Shown here: piece by piece, positions 4,071 to 5,214 of the stretch
Numbering within the stretch: position 1 is the first letter of the stretch
Layout: every line of letters starts with the position of its first letter
DNA from: Candidatus Brocadiaceae bacterium
Lineage (GTDB): Bacteria > Planctomycetota > Brocadiia > Brocadiales > Brocadiaceae
Direction of reading: 5' to 3'
Length of the DNA stretch: 5,214 nt
NCBI GenBank assembly: GCA_024653795.1
Contig: JANLHY010000015.1
Location: 1 to 5,214, forward strand
Translations under genes and position numbers: made by a program
The notes under the pieces: model-generated
What the model was told of the DNA's origin: nothing
Databases searched by the model: none
Seen by the model: only the letters and a program-made list of their open reading frames with translations

Positions 4071-4099
4071 TTGAAAATATGACAGTATTTCTATATAAA
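4071..4099 (+). promoter_or_regulatory. Near-consensus promoter for the transporter operon
   Basis: TTGAAA (4071-4076), a 17-base spacer and TATAAA (4094-4099), each one base from consensus. The start point would be near 4106, giving a leader of about 60 bases before the TTG at 4165. It lies beyond the arm repeats, so it probably belongs to the host side, unless the junction itself created it. Confidence 0.55.
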
Positions 4100-4124
4100 A
4101 TGCAACAACTTATATTGAATTACG

Positions 4125-4150
4125 ATAAGGTTTTTTTAAAAACTTATTTT
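4125..4150 (+). repeat. AT-rich inverted repeat in the transporter leader
   Basis: ATAAG (4125-4129) and TTTTT (4131-4135) pair with AAAAA (4138-4142) and CTTAT (4143-4147), with a bulged G at 4130 and a two-base centre, followed by TTTT (4147-4150). In RNA the stem would be weak. It could be a poor terminator or a structure just ahead of the start codon, where no Shine-Dalgarno sequence is seen. Confidence 0.35.
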
Positions 4151-4164
4151 ACAGATGATTTGCC

Positions 4165-5028
4165 TTGAATTGGTTCATATTATCTCTGCTTTGTGCCTTT
4201 TTTTCAGCATCAGCCGATGCGCTCTCCAAGAAATCACTTGCTAAGAGTAACGAATACCTCGTTGCTTGGGTGCATGTAGGATTTGCCGCGCCTTTCCTGC
4301 TGTTACTTCTTCCCTTTATAGAAATTCCCAGAGTAGACATAAATTTCTTTATTGTTGTAATCATTTTACTGCCGCTCGAAATTACTGCCCTTATCCTATA
4401 TACAAAGGCTATCAAATTATCTCCTTTATCCATAACATTACCTTTTTTGGCATTGAGTCCGGTCTTTATGATCTTTACATCAAACCTCATTCTTGGAGAA
4501 AGGCTGGATAAATTCGGGATCATCGGTATATTGCTTACTGCGGTTGGGGCATACTTGCTTAATATAAATACCGCAAGGCAGGGCTTATTAGAGCCGTTTA
4601 AAGCAATACGCAGGGAGCGCGGCTCCCTGTATATGATCATCGTTGCCTTCATATACAGTATTACATCTAACCTGGGGAAGATGGCAATATTGCACTCAAG
4701 CCCGTTATTCTTTGCCGCAGTTTATTTTCCAGTGCTCTCTGCAATCCTTTTCCCTGTTTTGATGTGGAAGAATCATGGTGAAGTTAAACAATTATTTTCT
4801 CAATTTACACTATTTAGCCTGATTGGGCTGGTTGTCGCCTTTGCGGTAATTACCCACCTTTTAGCAATAAGTATTATTGAAGTGCCCTATGTCATTTCAG
4901 TGAAGCGCACGAGTCTCCTTTTTGGCATTATGTATGGCGCCCTCTGGTTCAAAGAAACGAATATTAAGGAACGATTAATCGGCGGTATTATTATGATTAT
5001 TGGGATAAGTATCATTACATTATTTTAA
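4165..5028 (+). CDS. EamA/DMT-superfamily membrane transporter
   Basis: A 287-aa integral membrane protein made of two EamA repeats with ten likely membrane helices, at about 2-19, 32-50, 60-81, 90-111, 117-133, 155-170, 180-200, 213-237, 245-262 and 270-287. The first repeat ends with the family pattern LSPVFMIFTSNLILGERL (residues 97-114). The second ends with the matching VKRTSLLFGIMYGALWFKE (246-264). Such proteins carry metabolites or amino acids across the inner membrane; the substrate cannot be read. The start is a TTG, because an in-frame TGA lies at 4156-4158, and MNWFILSLL is the usual family opening. No Shine-Dalgarno sequence precedes it. The next gene starts three bases after the stop, so the two form an operon, but transport of a histidine-pathway compound is only a guess. 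Confidence 0.9.
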   Translation: MNWFILSLLCAFFSASADALSKKSLAKSNEYLVAWVHVGFAAPFLLLLLPFIEIPRVDINFFIVVIILLPLEITALILYTKAIKLSPLSITLPFLALSPVFMIFTSNLILGERLDKFGIIGILLTAVGAYLLNINTARQGLLEPFKAIRRERGSLYMIIVAFIYSITSNLGKMAILHSSPLFFAAVYFPVLSAILFPVLMWKNHGEVKQLFSQFTLFSLIGLVVAFAVITHLLAISIIEVPYVISVKRTSLLFGIMYGALWFKETNIKERLIGGIIMIIGISIITLF

Positions 5029-5031
5029 AAA

Positions 5032-5214
5032 ATGAATAAAATTATTGAATGTGTCCCAAATTTCAGCGAGGGCAGAGATGCCGGAAAAATAGCGAAGATT
5101 GTCGGTGAAATTGAGAAGGTCAAAGACGTTAAATTGCTGAACGTAGAATCAGACGCAGACTATAACCGCACCGTTGTCACCTTTGCGGGCAAGCCAGAGG
5201 CAGTCAAGGATGCG
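5032..5214 (+). CDS. ftcD: Glutamate formimidoyltransferase, N-terminal part (cut by window end)
   Basis: The first 61 codons show the formiminotransferase N-terminal subdomain signature: IIECVPNFSEGRD at residues 4-16 and DADYNRTVVTFAG at 41-53. The enzyme moves a formimino group between N-formiminoglutamate and tetrahydrofolate in cytosolic histidine breakdown, or in folate one-carbon metabolism in some anaerobes. The gene runs off the window, so its full length, the catalytic histidine and any fused cyclodeaminase domain cannot be checked. The ATG follows the transporter stop by three bases. There is no ribosome binding site of its own within the usual distance, so translation probably depends on the upstream gene. 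A typical host gene, with no sign of damage. Confidence 0.92.
   Translation, partial: MNKIIECVPNFSEGRDAGKIAKIVGEIEKVKDVKLLNVESDADYNRTVVTFAGKPEAVKDA

Noticed and set aside
3984..4164. A tRNA or tRNA fragment as integration target.
   Set aside because: No cloverleaf, T-loop motif or CCA-like end is seen here or elsewhere in the window.
4149..4652. Minus-strand open frame of 167 codons opposite the transporter gene.
   Set aside because: It is a shadow of the transporter coding sequence; the plus-strand product has clear family patterns.

Overview
The window is bacterial DNA, AT-leaning (roughly 40% GC by eye) and densely packed. It looks like the right-hand end of a small integrated mobile element (about 1 to 4010) joined to ordinary chromosomal genes (about 4070 to 5214). 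The lineage cannot be fixed from sequence alone. Nothing excludes an uncultured anaerobic group such as a Nitrospirota-like bacterium, but that is a guess.

Left block, plus strand (3 to 1204): the tail of an unrecognised gene, a 69-aa excisionase-type helix-turn-helix protein, a D12-class (Dam-like) DNA adenine methyltransferase starting on the next base, and a tiny 28-aa hydrophobic ORF with a good ribosome binding site that overlaps the methyltransferase end. No restriction endonuclease is visible, so the methyltransferase looks orphan. By my count GATC occurs only twice in the first 4 kb.

Middle block, minus strand (2237 down to 1233): four small genes, converging on the methyltransferase block. 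They encode a two-helix membrane protein (72 aa), a 34-aa single-helix membrane peptide that overlaps it by 8 bases, a 92-aa coiled-coil protein, and a 103-aa coiled-coil protein with a C-terminal membrane helix. The last gene has a consensus -10 box so close to its ATG that its mRNA may be leaderless. It is flanked by two copies of a 23-bp direct repeat, one of which carries a 6-bp insertion.

Non-coding stretch 2238 to 2559: this 322-base gap is not empty. It holds a TTGACA promoter next to palindromic operator-like sequence. Downstream is a compact three-hairpin RNA (about 2323 to 2429) ending in a strong intrinsic terminator, in which the first hairpin loop (GUGACAGA) is complementary to the terminator loop (CUGUCA). 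A second terminator-like hairpin lies at 2489 to 2513. This is the most interesting signal in the window: a candidate kissing-loop RNA or attenuator ahead of the integrase operon.

Integrase block, plus strand (2560 to 4009): an acidic 79-aa protein of unknown function is coupled by a TAATG overlap to a 394-aa tyrosine recombinase with a complete catalytic set. Its stop codon runs straight into 9-bp direct repeats spaced one helical turn apart, probably arm-type integrase sites, which mark the right end of the element.

Right block, plus strand (4071 to 5214): a near-consensus promoter drives an EamA/DMT-family transporter and, 3 bases after it, the start of a glutamate formimidoyltransferase gene cut by the window edge. 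These look like host genes.
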